Shown here piece after piece: positions 32,402 to 42,042 of a stretch of DNA of 46,021 nt. The stretch is from Nitrospirota bacterium (GTDB lineage Bacteria > Nitrospirota > Nitrospiria > JACQBZ01), in assembly GCA_016201865.1 (NCBI GenBank), contig JACQCA010000093.1, positions 1-46,021 of the forward strand, written 5' to 3'. The translations under genes were made by a program, and so were the position numbers. Under the pieces are notes generated by a model that saw only the letters and a program-made list of their open reading frames with translations, searched no databases and was not told the DNA's origin. Each line of letters begins with the position of its first letter. The stretch's first letter is position 1.

Positions 32402-33283
32402 TTAAAAAGCCAGAAGATATTTCAACGAGACGCCGGTCTGGGGCAATTGCATGCCGGGCAGCCGCCCGATGAATTGGTCCCGAAGCAGATCCAACCATGA
32501 AATCCGTTTTCGGGACTCCACGATCCGCGGCTCGCCCTTGATCCCGACAATGTCGGCCGTGAGCCGGACGGTATCTTGAAAATCGCCGATCTCGTCCACC
32601 AGCCCGAGCTCCTTGGCCTGCCGTCCGGTGAAGACGCTTCCGTCCGCCATTTCGCGCACCCGTTTCTCCGTCAGTCCACGCCCCTGGGCCACCGCCCGGA
32701 TGAACTGGGCATGGACGTCGTCCATCAGCCGTTGCAGGACGGCCCGTTCTTCCGGACGCATCTTGCGAAAAGGCGATCCGATATCCTTGTTCCGGCCGCT
32801 CTTGATCACCATGCTTTCCACGCCGATCTTTTTCATCAGCCCTTCCACATTGGCCAGTTCCATGATCACGCCGATGCTGCCCGTGAGCGTGCCCGGATTG
32901 GCCACGATCCGATCCGAGGCGCTGGCGATGTAATACCCTCCGGAAGCCGCCACCGTCCCCATCGAGACCACAATCTTTTTCTTCCCCTCCTCGCGGATCT
33001 TCTTGACCTCCTCATAGATCTCCTGCGAGGGGACGACGCCGCCGCCGGGGCTGTTGATCCGAATAATAATGGCCTTGATTCCGGAACTGTCTTTGTACCT
33101 CCGGAGTTCTTCAATCGTATCAGTGGAATCGAGGATGACGCCCTCGATCTTGATGAGGGCGATGCGATTGTCGAGGAGGCCCCCGCCGGACTGCATCACC
33201 GTGGAGGAATAGGTTGCGACAAAGAAGAGAACGGCCAGACCCACCAGTACCGTCAAACCGATGATCAACGGATGCCTTTTCAT
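32402..33283 (-). CDS. sppA: Signal peptide peptidase SppA
   Basis: This 293-residue inner-membrane protease has an N-terminal anchor (about 5-27), then RINSPGGGV, VAASGGYYIASASDRIVANP and GTLTGSIGV. Ser114 in AASGGYY is the predicted nucleophile, and Lys166 in SGRNKDIGSP the general base. This is the short 36-kDa type with one catalytic domain. It degrades leftover signal peptides. It lies 19 bases after rpsA on the same strand, an arrangement also known in other bacteria. Confidence 0.9.
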   Translation of the reverse strand: MKRHPLIIGLTVLVGLAVLFFVATYSSTVMQSGGGLLDNRIALIKIEGVILDSTDTIEELRRYKDSSGIKAIIIRINSPGGGVVPSQEIYEEVKKIREEGKKKIVVSMGTVAASGGYYIASASDRIVANPGTLTGSIGVIMELANVEGLMKKIGVESMVIKSGRNKDIGSPFRKMRPEERAVLQRLMDDVHAQFIRAVAQGRGLTEKRVREMADGSVFTGRQAKELGLVDEIGDFQDTVRLTADIVGIKGEPRIVESRKRISWLDLLRDQFIGRLPGMQLPQTGVSLKYLLAF

Positions 33284-33302
33284 TTTCGGTCCCGTTTTCT
33301 CG

Positions 33303-34955
33303 TTACTTATCCTTCTTCTGGGCGCGTTCCTGTTCGTTCTTGTAAGCCCGGATGCTCAAGGCGATCTTGCGTTCCGTCAGGTCCATCTTGATAATCTGTG
33401 CGCGGATAACATCGTTGATCTGCATGGCGTCCCCGATGCGTGAGGACGGCTCGATGCCGGTCTCGCTGACATGGATCAGCCCTTCCACGCCGTCTTCCAA
33501 CTCGACGAAGATTCCGAAATCGGTCACCTTGACGATCTTGCATTTCGCCACGTCCCCGACGCGGTATTTTTCGGTGATCCCGGTCTCCCACGGATCGGTC
33601 TGAAGCTGCTTGAAGCCCAGCGACAGCCGCTCTTTTTCTTTGTCCACTTTGAGGACGACGGCCTCGACCGGCTGCCCTTTTTTGAACAGCTCCGAAGGAT
33701 GCGTCAGGCGCTTGGTCCAGGACATGTCCGAGATATGGATCAGGCCGTCGATGCCTTCCTCCAGCCCGACAAACGCGCCGAAGTCGGTCAGCCCTTTGAT
33801 CTTGCCGGTCACCCGGCTCCCGATCGGATATTTGCCCTCGGCCGCAGTCCACGGATTCGGCATCACCTGCTTCATGCCCAGCGAGATCTTGCGGTTGCCC
33901 CTGTCCACCGTCAGGACGACCACATCCACATGGTCTCCGACCGAAACCAGCTTGGAGGGATGGCGGACCTCATGGCTCCAGGACATTTCCGAGATATGGA
34001 CCAGTCCCTCGACGCCGGGTTCGAGTTCCACAAACGCCCCGTAATCCGTGATGCTCACGATCCTCCCTTTGATCCTCGTCCCGACGGGGTATTTCTGCTC
34101 CACCTGGGTCCACGGATCCGGCGTCTTCTGCTTGAGTCCGAGAGAAACGCGGCCGGTCTCTTTATCGTATTTCAGGATGATCACGCCGACCCGGTCTCCG
34201 ACCGAGACGATCTCGGAAGGATGATTCACGCGGCCCCAGGACATGTCCGTGATATGAAGCAATCCGTCGATTCCGCCCAGATCGATGAAGGCCCCGTACT
34301 CCGTGATGTTCTTGACCATGCCCTCAATCAACTGGCCGTCCTCCAGCGTCGCCATCGCGGCACGGCGTTTCTTGTCCCGCGAATCCTCCAACAAGATGCG
34401 TCGGGACACCACGATGTTGCCCCGGCGGTGATTCATCTTGATGATCTTCATGGGAAAGGTCTTGCCGATCAGCGAATCGAGGTCCCGCACCGGGTGAAGA
34501 TCGATCTGCGAGCCGGGGAGGAAGGCCTTGACGCCGATATCCACCATCATCCCGCCCTTGACCTTCGAGATCATTCGGCCATCGATCACTTCTCCTTTCT
34601 CAAAGGACTTCTCCAGGACCTCCCAGACCTTCATCTTGGCCGCCTTTTCCTTGGAGAGGATCAGATTTCCCTCACTATCCTCGCGCTCTTCGAGATAAAC
34701 CTGGATGCGTTCTCCGACCTTGAGGGCGGCGACTTCGGCGCTGTTGAACTCCCCGATCGGGATCATCCCCTCGGATTTATAGCCGATATCCACCACCACG
34801 CCGTCCTGCCGAACGGCGATGACCGTTCCCTCGACGATCCCCCCTTCCTTTAAATTCTTGAACGACTCCTCATAGAGGGCCTGCATATCCATCGGGGCCT
34901 CTTCACCCCGGGGCCCGGTCGTTTCGGCGATCTGTCCGTCTTGCGAAAGCGTCAT
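33303..34955 (-). CDS. rpsA: 30S ribosomal protein S1
   Basis: This 550-residue protein holds six S1 RNA-binding domains. Recognisable repeats include GGIVEGTVIAVRQDGVVVDI, YGAFIDLGGIDGLLHITDMS, YGAFVELEPGVEGLVHISEM, FGAFVGLEEGIDGLIHISDM and FGIFVELEDGVEGLIHVSET. It lengthens mRNA contact of the 30S subunit. AAAGGGG lies about 12 bases before ATG 34955. Its leader contains a REP-like inverted repeat (34985-35009) and its own promoter (35048-35077), so it is transcribed both from the upstream aro-cmk-plsC genes and independently. Confidence 0.92.
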   Translation of the reverse strand: MTLSQDGQIAETTGPRGEEAPMDMQALYEESFKNLKEGGIVEGTVIAVRQDGVVVDIGYKSEGMIPIGEFNSAEVAALKVGERIQVYLEEREDSEGNLILSKEKAAKMKVWEVLEKSFEKGEVIDGRMISKVKGGMMVDIGVKAFLPGSQIDLHPVRDLDSLIGKTFPMKIIKMNHRRGNIVVSRRILLEDSRDKKRRAAMATLEDGQLIEGMVKNITEYGAFIDLGGIDGLLHITDMSWGRVNHPSEIVSVGDRVGVIILKYDKETGRVSLGLKQKTPDPWTQVEQKYPVGTRIKGRIVSITDYGAFVELEPGVEGLVHISEMSWSHEVRHPSKLVSVGDHVDVVVLTVDRGNRKISLGMKQVMPNPWTAAEGKYPIGSRVTGKIKGLTDFGAFVGLEEGIDGLIHISDMSWTKRLTHPSELFKKGQPVEAVVLKVDKEKERLSLGFKQLQTDPWETGITEKYRVGDVAKCKIVKVTDFGIFVELEDGVEGLIHVSETGIEPSSRIGDAMQINDVIRAQIIKMDLTERKIALSIRAYKNEQERAQKKDK

Positions 34956-34984
34956 GCTGATTCGTATCCCCTTTCTTGTTGATT

Positions 34985-35009
34985 GTAGGGGCTCGCGTCG
35001 CCCCTCTAC
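34985..35009. repeat. REP-like inverted repeat in the rpsA leader
   Basis: GTAGGGGC (34985-34992) faces GCCCCTCTAC (35000-35009) around TCGCGTC. It is a near copy of the inverted 4982-5002 element and belongs to the same family as the perfect palindromes at 27813 and 38669. Confidence 0.6.
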
Positions 35010-35047
35010 TTCGTTGCGATCGGTTCCTGACCGAAAACTGAATGCGC

Positions 35048-35077
35048 ATTGTACTATAATTGTTTCGGATTTGTCAC
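35048..35077 (-). promoter_or_regulatory. Predicted promoter of rpsA
   Basis: On the minus strand, GTGACA (35077-35072) and TACAAT (35053-35048) have an 18-base spacer. The resulting leader of about 85 bases contains the REP-like hairpin. Confidence 0.5.
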
Positions 35078-35093
35078 TATCTTAATTGTTCCG

Positions 35094-35768
35094 TCACCCT
35101 TTCGGCCTGCCGGAGTGCACGGCGGTCTCACGGGAAACGCAGGGCGCCTTCCCGATCGCTTTGGACCGGGCCTCCAGCCGGCTGATCTGCTTCATCACGG
35201 TGCGACTGATCTGACGATAGAGATCCTTCCCGTTGCTGTCCCGGATCAGTTCCCTGAAATCGAGCGGCTCGCCGATCAAGACGGTCACGGGATGGATCCG
35301 GATCCGCCATGTGCCTACCGGCAAAACCTTGTCGGTCCCGGCCACGTAGGCCGGAATCACCTTCGCCCCGCTTAAGGCGACCACCAACCCGATTCCCGGC
35401 ATCGGCTTCTGTAGCCGGCCGCTTTGACTCCGGCCGCCTTCCGGATACATCACCACGCACCGGCCCTCCTTCAGCCTTCTTACGGCTTCCATCAACCCCT
35501 CCCGGGAACGATGCCCTCGTTCAACGGGGAAACCGTATAAGGCCCGATACAGCCGACCGACCAGTGGAATACGGAACAGGCTGGCCTTCCCCATAAAATG
35601 AAGCGGCCGGTCGACCATCGCGCTCAGAAGAGGGATGTCCAGATAACTGACATGATTCGGAGCGATCAGGACCGGCCCGGTCTTTGGAATATGCTCCGCT
35701 CCGATGACGCGCACCCGGAACAGAAGCCGCCCCAACATTTTCACAAGCCCATGAGCAATCGTATACAT
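35094..35768 (-). CDS. plsC: 1-acyl-sn-glycerol-3-phosphate acyltransferase
   Basis: This 224-residue membrane-associated enzyme has the acyltransferase box NHVSYLDIPLL (H-x4-D-like; here N-H-V-S-Y-L-D), the block GFPVERGHRSREG and VMYPEGGRSQSGRL, then VIPAYVAGTDKVLP. It transfers an acyl chain to lysophosphatidic acid in phospholipid synthesis. It starts 10 bases before the cmk stop region and is followed by rpsA, the common cmk-plsC-rpsA order. Confidence 0.85.
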   Translation of the reverse strand: MYTIAHGLVKMLGRLLFRVRVIGAEHIPKTGPVLIAPNHVSYLDIPLLSAMVDRPLHFMGKASLFRIPLVGRLYRALYGFPVERGHRSREGLMEAVRRLKEGRCVVMYPEGGRSQSGRLQKPMPGIGLVVALSGAKVIPAYVAGTDKVLPVGTWRIRIHPVTVLIGEPLDFRELIRDSNGKDLYRQISRTVMKQISRLEARSKAIGKAPCVSRETAVHSGRPKG

Positions 35769-35777
35769 ATAGGACGA

Positions 35778-36479
35778 TCAGCGGCCTGCTTTCTCCTCGA
35801 TGGCCGCGACCATCGCCGCGACCACTTCTTCCTGCCCCAAGGCCGTGGAGTCGATCCGGATCGCATCCTCGGCCGGCCGCAACGGCGCGACCTCCCGGCT
35901 TGCGTCGGATAAATCCCGCATATCGATCTCTCTCCGGGTTCCGGTCAGATCGACCGCCAGGCCTTGCTGCTTCAGTTCCCGGTATCTCCGCTTTACGCGA
36001 ATCTCGGTCGAGGCGTCAAGAAAAAACTTGACGGGGGCCTCCGGAAACACGACCGTTCCGATGTCGCGTCCCTCGACCACGACGCCTCCCTCCGGACCGA
36101 CGTTCTTGCCGACCGCCCGCTGGACCTCCAGCAACCGTCGGCGGACGGCCGGCGCCGCGGCCACGGCCGCCGCGGCCCGGCTGACCTCCGGCGTGCGGAT
36201 CTCACCCGTAATGTCCCGACCGTCCACATAAACCTTCGTCCCGTCGCGGTGCGGCGTTGCAACCAAGTCCAAACCAGCGCACAATCCCCGCAGAGCCTCT
36301 TCATCCCGGAGATCCGCCTTCTCCTTCAAGGCCTTCCATCCCACCGCGCGGTAGAGAGCGCCGGTATCCAGATAGAGATACCCCAGCCGCTTGGCCAAGA
36401 GACGAGCGGCGCTGCTCTTGCCGGAACCAGCCGGACCGTCGATCGCGACGATCAGTCCGGTTGTCGTTCGAGCCGCCAT
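35778..36479 (-). CDS. cmk: Cytidylate kinase
   Basis: This 233-residue kinase has the P-loop IDGPAGSGKSS, then YLYLDTGALYRAVGW, VVVEGRDIGTVVFP and VKFFLDASTEIRVKRR, the standard CMP-kinase motifs. It converts CMP and dCMP to the diphosphates. ATG 36479 (MAARTTTG) is chosen because GGGGAG lies about 6 bases upstream; a longer frame to 36548 would overlap aroA. The gap from the aroA stop is 11 bases. Confidence 0.9.
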   Translation of the reverse strand: MAARTTTGLIVAIDGPAGSGKSSAARLLAKRLGYLYLDTGALYRAVGWKALKEKADLRDEEALRGLCAGLDLVATPHRDGTKVYVDGRDITGEIRTPEVSRAAAAVAAAPAVRRRLLEVQRAVGKNVGPEGGVVVEGRDIGTVVFPEAPVKFFLDASTEIRVKRRYRELKQQGLAVDLTGTRREIDMRDLSDASREVAPLRPAEDAIRIDSTALGQEEVVAAMVAAIEEKAGR

Positions 36480-36490
36480 CCGACTCCCCG

Positions 36491-37777
36491 TCACGCCGTC
36501 ACGCTTTTGAGGAGCGATTGGAAACCGGGGAAAGAGGTCTCGATCCATTCGGCGCCTTCCACCGCCGTTTCACCGGAGGCCGTCAGTCCGGCCACGGCCA
36601 GAGCCATCGCGATCCGGTGATCACCGTGGCTTGAGCATCGGGCCCCGGAAAGTTTCCGGCCGCCTCGAATCACCAGGCCGTCCGGAAGCTCCTCAAGATC
36701 GGCCCCCATCTTTGAGAGTTCCGAGGCGACGGTCCGAATCCGGTCGGATTCTTTCATGCGAAGCTCTTCCGCTCCACGGATGACCGTCTCGCCTTCGGCC
36801 GCGGTCGCGGCCACGCACAGGATCGGAAACTCGTCGATCGTCTTGGGCACGCTCTCCGGCTTCACCCGGACGGCCCGGAGCGGACGGGAACGGACGATCA
36901 GATCGGCCACCGGTTCATGATCGAACTCGCGCCGGTTCTCAAACCGAATCTCGGCCCCCATCTCGGCGAGGATCTCAAGAAGACCGATGCGCGTCGGGTT
37001 CACGCCCACATCCCGGATCCTCAACTCGGAGTTTCGAACGATCGTCGCCGCCACGATGAAAAATGCGGCCGACGAGAAGTCCCCCGGCACGACGATTTCA
37101 CGGCCGGAAAACTCGGAGGGCGGCGAAAGAAGCAGTTGATTCCCTTCGATCTCAAGAGGAATCCCCATTCCACGGAACATCCGCTCGGTATGATCCCGGG
37201 AGGGCAACGGCTCGGTCAACACGGTGCGGCCGTCGGCCAGAAGGCCGGCCAGGAGCAGCGCCGATTTGACCTGCGCGCTGGCCACCGGCAGCGCGTACGT
37301 CAATCCCTTCAGCCGCCGCCCGCGGACGGCCAGCGGCGCCCGATTCCCGTCTTCCCGACCCTCAATCTCGGCCCCCATCCGCCGAAGCGGATCGACCACC
37401 CGGCGCATCGGCCGGCGACGAAGCGACTCGTCTCCCGTCACGACCGAAAAAAAATCCTGGCCGGCCAGGACCCCCGTCAGGAGTCTCAACCCCGTTCCGG
37501 AATTTCCGAGGTCCAGGACGGTCGCCGGCTCGGAAAGACCGTGAAGTCCTTTTCCCTCGATTCGCAACCGACCGTTCTTGTCTTCGATGGAAATTCCCAT
37601 CAAACGGAAGGCTGAGGCGGTATGCAGGCAGTCTTCGGCGGACAGGTAGTCCTTCACCACCGTGGTTCCGCGGGCGAGCGAGCCCAGGATGATCGCGCGG
37701 TGGGTGACCGACTTGTCGCCCGGCACCGAGATCGTTCCCTGAAGCCCCCGACTTTCCCGCACCACGATCGGTTTCAT
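36491..37777 (-). CDS. aroA: 3-phosphoshikimate 1-carboxyvinyltransferase (EPSP synthase)
   Basis: This 428-residue enzyme has VPGDKSVTHRAIILGSLARG near the start, LGNSGTGLRLLTGVLAGQDF, RRPMRRVVDPLRRMGA, VKSALLLAGLLADG, VPGDFSSAAFFIVAA, RMKESDRI and SSHGDHRIAMALAVAG, the full set of EPSP-synthase blocks. It joins PEP to shikimate-3-phosphate. Its start overlaps the tyrA stop by four bases (37774-37777). Confidence 0.92.
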   Translation of the reverse strand: MKPIVVRESRGLQGTISVPGDKSVTHRAIILGSLARGTTVVKDYLSAEDCLHTASAFRLMGISIEDKNGRLRIEGKGLHGLSEPATVLDLGNSGTGLRLLTGVLAGQDFFSVVTGDESLRRRPMRRVVDPLRRMGAEIEGREDGNRAPLAVRGRRLKGLTYALPVASAQVKSALLLAGLLADGRTVLTEPLPSRDHTERMFRGMGIPLEIEGNQLLLSPPSEFSGREIVVPGDFSSAAFFIVAATIVRNSELRIRDVGVNPTRIGLLEILAEMGAEIRFENRREFDHEPVADLIVRSRPLRAVRVKPESVPKTIDEFPILCVAATAAEGETVIRGAEELRMKESDRIRTVASELSKMGADLEELPDGLVIRGGRKLSGARCSSHGDHRIAMALAVAGLTASGETAVEGAEWIETSFPGFQSLLKSVTA

Positions 37778-38667
37778 GGAATCCTCTCACGCAATTTTTC
37801 CTTGACGTCTTTGGCGCGTTCGAACTCGCGCCGAAGCCCTTCCGAGTTGCCCTCGACCATCAGTCGTTTCAACCGATCGAGGGTTTTCTCGTAGGCCTCG
37901 ATCACGGCCAACAGATTCTCTCGATTGAAGAGGCAGATGTCGCGCCACATCTCGGGCGAGCTGGCCGCCACGCGGGTGAAATCCTTGAATCCGCCGGCCG
38001 AATACGACAGGAGATCGCCGTTTCGAGACTGAAGTTCCAAAACGGTATTCACCAACGCATACGCAACCAGATGCGGGAGGTGGCTCACGGCTGCCAGGAT
38101 GCGGTCATGCGCATCGGGATCCATCGAAACGACCCTGGCCCCGATCGCCTCCCAAAACCGTTTGACGGTTTCGAGGGCGTTTGGAGCGGTTCGGGGGGTC
38201 GGCGTGAGAATGCACAGTGCGCCGGAAAACAAGGCCGCAGAGGCCGCCGCCACGCCGGATTTTTCACGACCCGCAATGGGGTGGCCGCCCACGAATCGTC
38301 CCGGAGAAGAAAAACAGCCTTCCAACCGATGGACCAGAGGTCCCTTGACGCTGCCGACATCCGTAACGACGGTTTCGGCCGTAAGCGCAGGCGCCAATTC
38401 GCGGGCCGCGGTTTCCAACTCGGCCACCGGCGCGGCCAGAACCACGAGATCCGCCCCTTCGACCGCTTTTCGGATCATCCGGGAATCCGTCGCGTACTCG
38501 TCAATCGCCTTGCGCTCGACCGCCTGTTTCAACTCCTCCGCCTTGGGCCCCACGCCGACGACGGTATCCGCCAGGCATTTTTTTTGAACGGCCATTCCGA
38601 TCGAACCGCCGATCAGACCGACCCCGACGATCACGACCTTTCGGAACGGGCGTTTTTTGGACATCAT
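37774..38667 (-). CDS. tyrA: Prephenate dehydrogenase
   Basis: This 297-residue NAD(P)-dependent enzyme has VVIVGVGLIGGSIGMAVQKK at its start, VVTDVGSVKGPLVHRLEG, GRFVGGHPIAGREKSGVAAA and SHLPHLVAYALVNTV, the TyrA family motifs (G-x-G-x2-G, H-P-x-A-G). It makes 4-hydroxyphenylpyruvate for tyrosine. I place the start at ATG 38667 (next ATG 38664). Family homology begins right after it, and the upstream frame would translate a REP-like palindrome (38669-38696). No Shine-Dalgarno site is visible, because that palindrome abuts the start. Confidence 0.88.
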   Translation of the reverse strand: MMSKKRPFRKVVIVGVGLIGGSIGMAVQKKCLADTVVGVGPKAEELKQAVERKAIDEYATDSRMIRKAVEGADLVVLAAPVAELETAARELAPALTAETVVTDVGSVKGPLVHRLEGCFSSPGRFVGGHPIAGREKSGVAAASAALFSGALCILTPTPRTAPNALETVKRFWEAIGARVVSMDPDAHDRILAAVSHLPHLVAYALVNTVLELQSRNGDLLSYSAGGFKDFTRVAASSPEMWRDICLFNRENLLAVIEAYEKTLDRLKRLMVEGNSEGLRREFERAKDVKEKLRERIP

Positions 38668-38668
38668 C

Positions 38669-38696
38669 GTAGGGGCACGGCGCGCCGTGCCCCTAC
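38669..38696. repeat. Perfect 28-bp REP-like palindrome between aroF and tyrA
   Basis: The arm GTAGGGGCACGGCG is followed by its exact reverse complement. It shares GTAGGGGC/GCCCCTAC with the 27813 element but has a different inner arm (ACGGCGCGCCGT). It fills the gap between the aroF stop (38698-38696) and the tyrA start (38667). Confidence 0.85.
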
Positions 38697-39712
38697 TAGA
38701 TTTCGCGGCCGATCGCTTCGGCAATTTTCTTAAGCTCCCCCATCATCGTTTTGAACTTGCTCGGCTTGATCGACTCCTCGCCGTCGCAGAGGGCCTCCTC
38801 CGGGTTGAGGTGGACCTCGACCATGATCCCGTCCGCGCCCGCCGCCACGGCCGCGCGCGCGAGGGGAACGACCAGTTCCCATTTCCCGGTCGCATGACTC
38901 GGATCCACAATGATCGGCAGATGGCTCAACCCCTTGATCACCGGCACGGCCGACAGGTCGAGCGTGTTCCTCGTCGCCGTCTCAAACGTCCGGATCCCGC
39001 GCTCACAGAGGATCACCTTGTGATTGCCGCGCGCCATGATATATTCGGCCGAAAGCAGAAACTCCTTGATCGTGGCCGACAGACCTCGCTTCAGCAGCAC
39101 CGGCTTGTCTTGGGAGCCGACTTCGGTCAGAAGCCGGAAATTCTGCATATTCCGCGTGCCGACTTGGAGGATATCGGCATGTTGGGCCACCAGCGCCACA
39201 TCCCGCGGGTCCACCACTTCCGTCACGATCGGAAGCCCGGTCTTTTTTCTGGCCTCCACCAGGAACTCGAGCCCCTGTTCCTCCAGGCCTTGAAAGCTGT
39301 AAGGAGAGGTGCGCGGCTTGAAAGCCCCGCCGCGAAGGATCGTGGCGCCGGCCTCTTTGACTTCCTGCGCGATGCGGATCAGCAGATCCTGTTTCTCGAC
39401 GGCACAGGGACCGGCCATCACATGCACTTTCTTTCCGCCGACCCGGACGCCCTTCGCCACCTCCACCAGCGTATCGGTCTTTTTGAACTCACGGCTGACC
39501 AGCTTGTACGGGGACAGGATCGGCATCACCGTCTCGACGCCCGGAAAGATGGAGAGCGGCTGACTTGCCAGTTGACGCTCGTCCCCGATCGCCCCGATGA
39601 TCACGCGTTCCTCGCCGCGGGAGACATGCGGCTTGAGGCCGTACTCTTTCAGCTTCTCGATGATGTGGTTGATCTCCTTCTCGGTGGCGTCCGGTTTTAA
39701 TACAATGATCAT
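38696..39712 (-). CDS. aroF: 3-deoxy-7-phosphoheptulonate synthase (type I beta, FL-domain form)
   Basis: This 338-residue enzyme has an N-terminal ferredoxin-like regulatory domain ([20 protein letters not shown]), then the barrel with [78 protein letters not shown] and [20 protein letters not shown]. This is the AroAI-beta class, seen with an FL domain in Thermotoga. It catalyses the first step of the shikimate pathway and may be feedback-controlled through the FL domain. Confidence 0.92.
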   Translation of the reverse strand: MIIVLKPDATEKEINHIIEKLKEYGLKPHVSRGEERVIIGAIGDERQLASQPLSIFPGVETVMPILSPYKLVSREFKKTDTLVEVAKGVRVGGKKVHVMAGPCAVEKQDLLIRIAQEVKEAGATILRGGAFKPRTSPYSFQGLEEQGLEFLVEARKKTGLPIVTEVVDPRDVALVAQHADILQVGTRNMQNFRLLTEVGSQDKPVLLKRGLSATIKEFLLSAEYIMARGNHKVILCERGIRTFETATRNTLDLSAVPVIKGLSHLPIIVDPSHATGKWELVVPLARAAVAAGADGIMVEVHLNPEEALCDGEESIKPSKFKTMMGELKKIAEAIGREI

Positions 39713-39726
39713 GCTTTTTCCTTTCC

Positions 39727-40815
39727 TTATCTTGATCCCGTTTTCAGAACTTGGCCCAGCGCCTTCACAAACCGCCGGTTCTCGGCCGGCCGCCCGATCG
39801 AAATCCGCAGCCGGGGCCCCTCCATATGACGGACGATGACGCCCTTTCGCAGAAGCCGTTCATACACGGCCGCGCCGTCCCGGCCGATATCCACATAGAT
39901 AAAGTTGGCCTGGCTCGGCAGGAACGTGAGCCCCAGGTCCGCAAATGCATTCGACAGATAGCGCCGTCCTTCCCGGTTCAACCGAAGGCTCCGAGCCGTA
40001 TGGGACTCGTCCGAGAGAGCGGCGAGGGCCGCGGCCTGTGCAAGGCTGTTCGTGTTGAACGGCAGCCGGACGCGGTTCATCGCCGCCACCACCGCCGGCG
40101 TCGAAAGCCCGTACCCGATCCGAAGGCCGGCCAGGCCGTACATCTTTGAGAAGGTCCGAAGCACCAGAACCGGAGCCCCGCGTTTGACGTCGTCGATCGT
40201 ATTCGGGAATTCCGGGTCGTCGGCATATTCGGCATAGGCCTCGTCCATGATCACCAGCGCGTTCGGGGGCAGGCGATTCAACAAACGATCCAGCTCCCGT
40301 CGTCTGATCATCGTGCCGGTCGGGTTGTTGGGATTGCAGATGAAGATGAGCCGGGTCATGGGCGTCAGACGCGTTGCCATCGCCTCCAGATCATACCGCC
40401 CGTCGCGCAATGGGACGCGGACGCTGATCCCGTGATGAGCCGTTACGCTGATGTGATAGATCGCGAAGGTGATGTCTCCAAGAATCGCCTCATCTCCGGG
40501 CGCCAGAAAGGTCTTGGCCGCCAGATCCATGATCTCGTCCGAACCGTTTCCGAGGATCACCTGCTCCGGTTTGAGCTTATGTTTCTGTGCAATCGCCTCA
40601 CGCAACCGCCGGCCGCTCCCTTCCGGATAACGGTGCAGACCGGTCAGGCCCTTTTTTAAAACAGCCAGGGCCTTCTTTGACGGCCCGAGCGGGTTCTCGT
40701 TCGAGGCCAGCTTGATCGCGTCCTTGATCCCGAGCTCGCGCTCCAACTCTTCAAGCGGCTTGCCCGGCTTGTACGGCTCGATGGATCGAATATGTTCGCC
40801 GATTTCGATGGTCAT
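39727..40815 (-). CDS. hisC: Histidinol-phosphate aminotransferase
   Basis: This 362-residue PLP enzyme has [55 protein letters not shown] and [20 protein letters not shown], where the Lys of S-K-M-Y-G binds PLP. The family includes aromatic aminotransferases. Its place between pheA and aroF suggests it may also act on phenylpyruvate or prephenate/4-hydroxyphenylpyruvate; that is inference from context. Gaps to neighbours are 14 and 10 bases. Confidence 0.88.
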   Translation of the reverse strand: MTIEIGEHIRSIEPYKPGKPLEELERELGIKDAIKLASNENPLGPSKKALAVLKKGLTGLHRYPEGSGRRLREAIAQKHKLKPEQVILGNGSDEIMDLAAKTFLAPGDEAILGDITFAIYHISVTAHHGISVRVPLRDGRYDLEAMATRLTPMTRLIFICNPNNPTGTMIRRRELDRLLNRLPPNALVIMDEAYAEYADDPEFPNTIDDVKRGAPVLVLRTFSKMYGLAGLRIGYGLSTPAVVAAMNRVRLPFNTNSLAQAAALAALSDESHTARSLRLNREGRRYLSNAFADLGLTFLPSQANFIYVDIGRDGAAVYERLLRKGVIVRHMEGPRLRISIGRPAENRRFVKALGQVLKTGSR

Positions 40816-40825
40816 GATCTTCCTT

Positions 40826-41932
40826 TTAATCGTTGCCTTTCTCCGTCGCCGATGGGTACGATCCCAAAACCTTCAGGAAAAGGCATTGCTCTTTCAGCGC
40901 CTCCACGGCCGATTTTACCTTCTCATCCGCCTGGTGGCCTTCGAGATCCACAAAGAAGATATATTCCCAGGCCTTCTTCTTGGACGGCCGGGACTCGATC
41001 TTCGTCAGGTTGAGGCCGTATTCGGAAAACGGCTTCAGCATATCATGCAGCGCGCCGACCCGATCGCGGATTGTGAACATGATCGAGGTCTTATCCCGTC
41101 CGGTCCGCCCGAGACTCTTTTGGGAGATCACCAGGAATCGCGTGAAGTTGTTGATGTTGTCCTCGATCCGTCGCTGAATGATCTGAAGGCCGTACAACTG
41201 GGCCGCCAGTTCCGAGGCGATCGCGGCCGCGGACGGATTCTCATTGCAGACCTCGGCCGCCTTGGCCGTGCTGTAGACCTCGGTCGTCGGGATCCGGGAC
41301 AGATGATTCTCCAGCCAGACGCGGCATTGCGCGATCGCGTGCGGATGGGAGTAGAGATGCTTCACGTCTTCGATCCGGCCGCTCTTGTTCATCAGATGGT
41401 GGGACACCTCCTGCATCACCTCGCCGACGATCTTCAACGGGGAGTCGATAAACATGTCCAGCGTGTGATTGACCACTCCTTCGGTCGAGTTTTCGATCGG
41501 GACCACGCCGTAATCGGCCCGCCCCCGCTCCACCTCGCTGAAGACATCCTTGATGCTGTTCACCGGAACATAGGCCGCCGAGAAACCGAACTGCCGCAGG
41601 CTGGCCAGGTGCGTGAAGGTCGCCTTCGGGCCGAGATAGGCCACCTTGAGCGGGCCTTCCAAGGAGAGGGATGCCGAGATGATTTCCCGGAAGACGGCGC
41701 GGAGGGCCTCATTCGGAAACGGCCCCTTATTCAGTCGAGAAAGCCGTTCGTAGATTTCGATTTCACGGACGGGGGCATGCAGATCGGATAGACTGGCCTT
41801 CTTCAATTTCCCGATCTGCATCACAATCCTGGCGCGCTTGTTCAACAAGGACAGGATCTGCTCATCCAGCCTGTCGATCAACCGCCGCAATTGTGCGATG
41901 TTTTTATTGTCTTTCGCGGATGCCACGGCCAT
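40826..41932 (-). CDS. pheA: Bifunctional chorismate mutase / prephenate dehydratase
   Basis: This 368-residue P-protein has an N-terminal AroQ-type mutase (about 10-95, starting LRRLIDRLDEQILSLLNKRA). Then come the dehydratase domain with VAYLGPKATFTHLASLRQFG, YGVVPIENSTEGVVNHTLDM and TTEVYSTAKAAEVC, and an ACT domain with DKTSIMFTIRDRVGALHDML and LTKIESRPSK. The ACT domain (ESRP) binds phenylalanine for feedback inhibition. It is the first gene of the aro block, with a predicted promoter 27 bases upstream. Confidence 0.92.
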   Translation of the reverse strand: MAVASAKDNKNIAQLRRLIDRLDEQILSLLNKRARIVMQIGKLKKASLSDLHAPVREIEIYERLSRLNKGPFPNEALRAVFREIISASLSLEGPLKVAYLGPKATFTHLASLRQFGFSAAYVPVNSIKDVFSEVERGRADYGVVPIENSTEGVVNHTLDMFIDSPLKIVGEVMQEVSHHLMNKSGRIEDVKHLYSHPHAIAQCRVWLENHLSRIPTTEVYSTAKAAEVCNENPSAAAIASELAAQLYGLQIIQRRIEDNINNFTRFLVISQKSLGRTGRDKTSIMFTIRDRVGALHDMLKPFSEYGLNLTKIESRPSKKKAWEYIFFVDLEGHQADEKVKSAVEALKEQCLFLKVLGSYPSATEKGND

Positions 41933-41958
41933 TTTGCCTTTAGAATTGAAGACCTGTC

Positions 41959-41987
41959 ATCCTAACCGATTTCGGCCTGCATTTCAA
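41959..41987 (-). promoter_or_regulatory. Predicted promoter of the pheA-aro-cmk-rpsA block
   Basis: On the minus strand, TTGAAA (41987-41982) and TAGGAT (41964-41959) are 17 bases apart, directly before the short pheA leader. No attenuator or T-box was recognised. Confidence 0.5.
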
Positions 41988-42042
41988 GTGATTTATCCGG
42001 ACTGATTTGATAAAATGGACGAAACTCAAGGATGATCTTCCT

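Noticed and set aside
33471-34853. A 460-residue ORF antisense to rpsA
   Set aside because: It is a GC-frame shadow of six intact S1 domains on the other strand, full of His/Asp/Gln runs.
38657-39700. A 347-residue ORF antisense to aroF
   Set aside because: Opposite a complete DAHP synthase; no recognisable domain.
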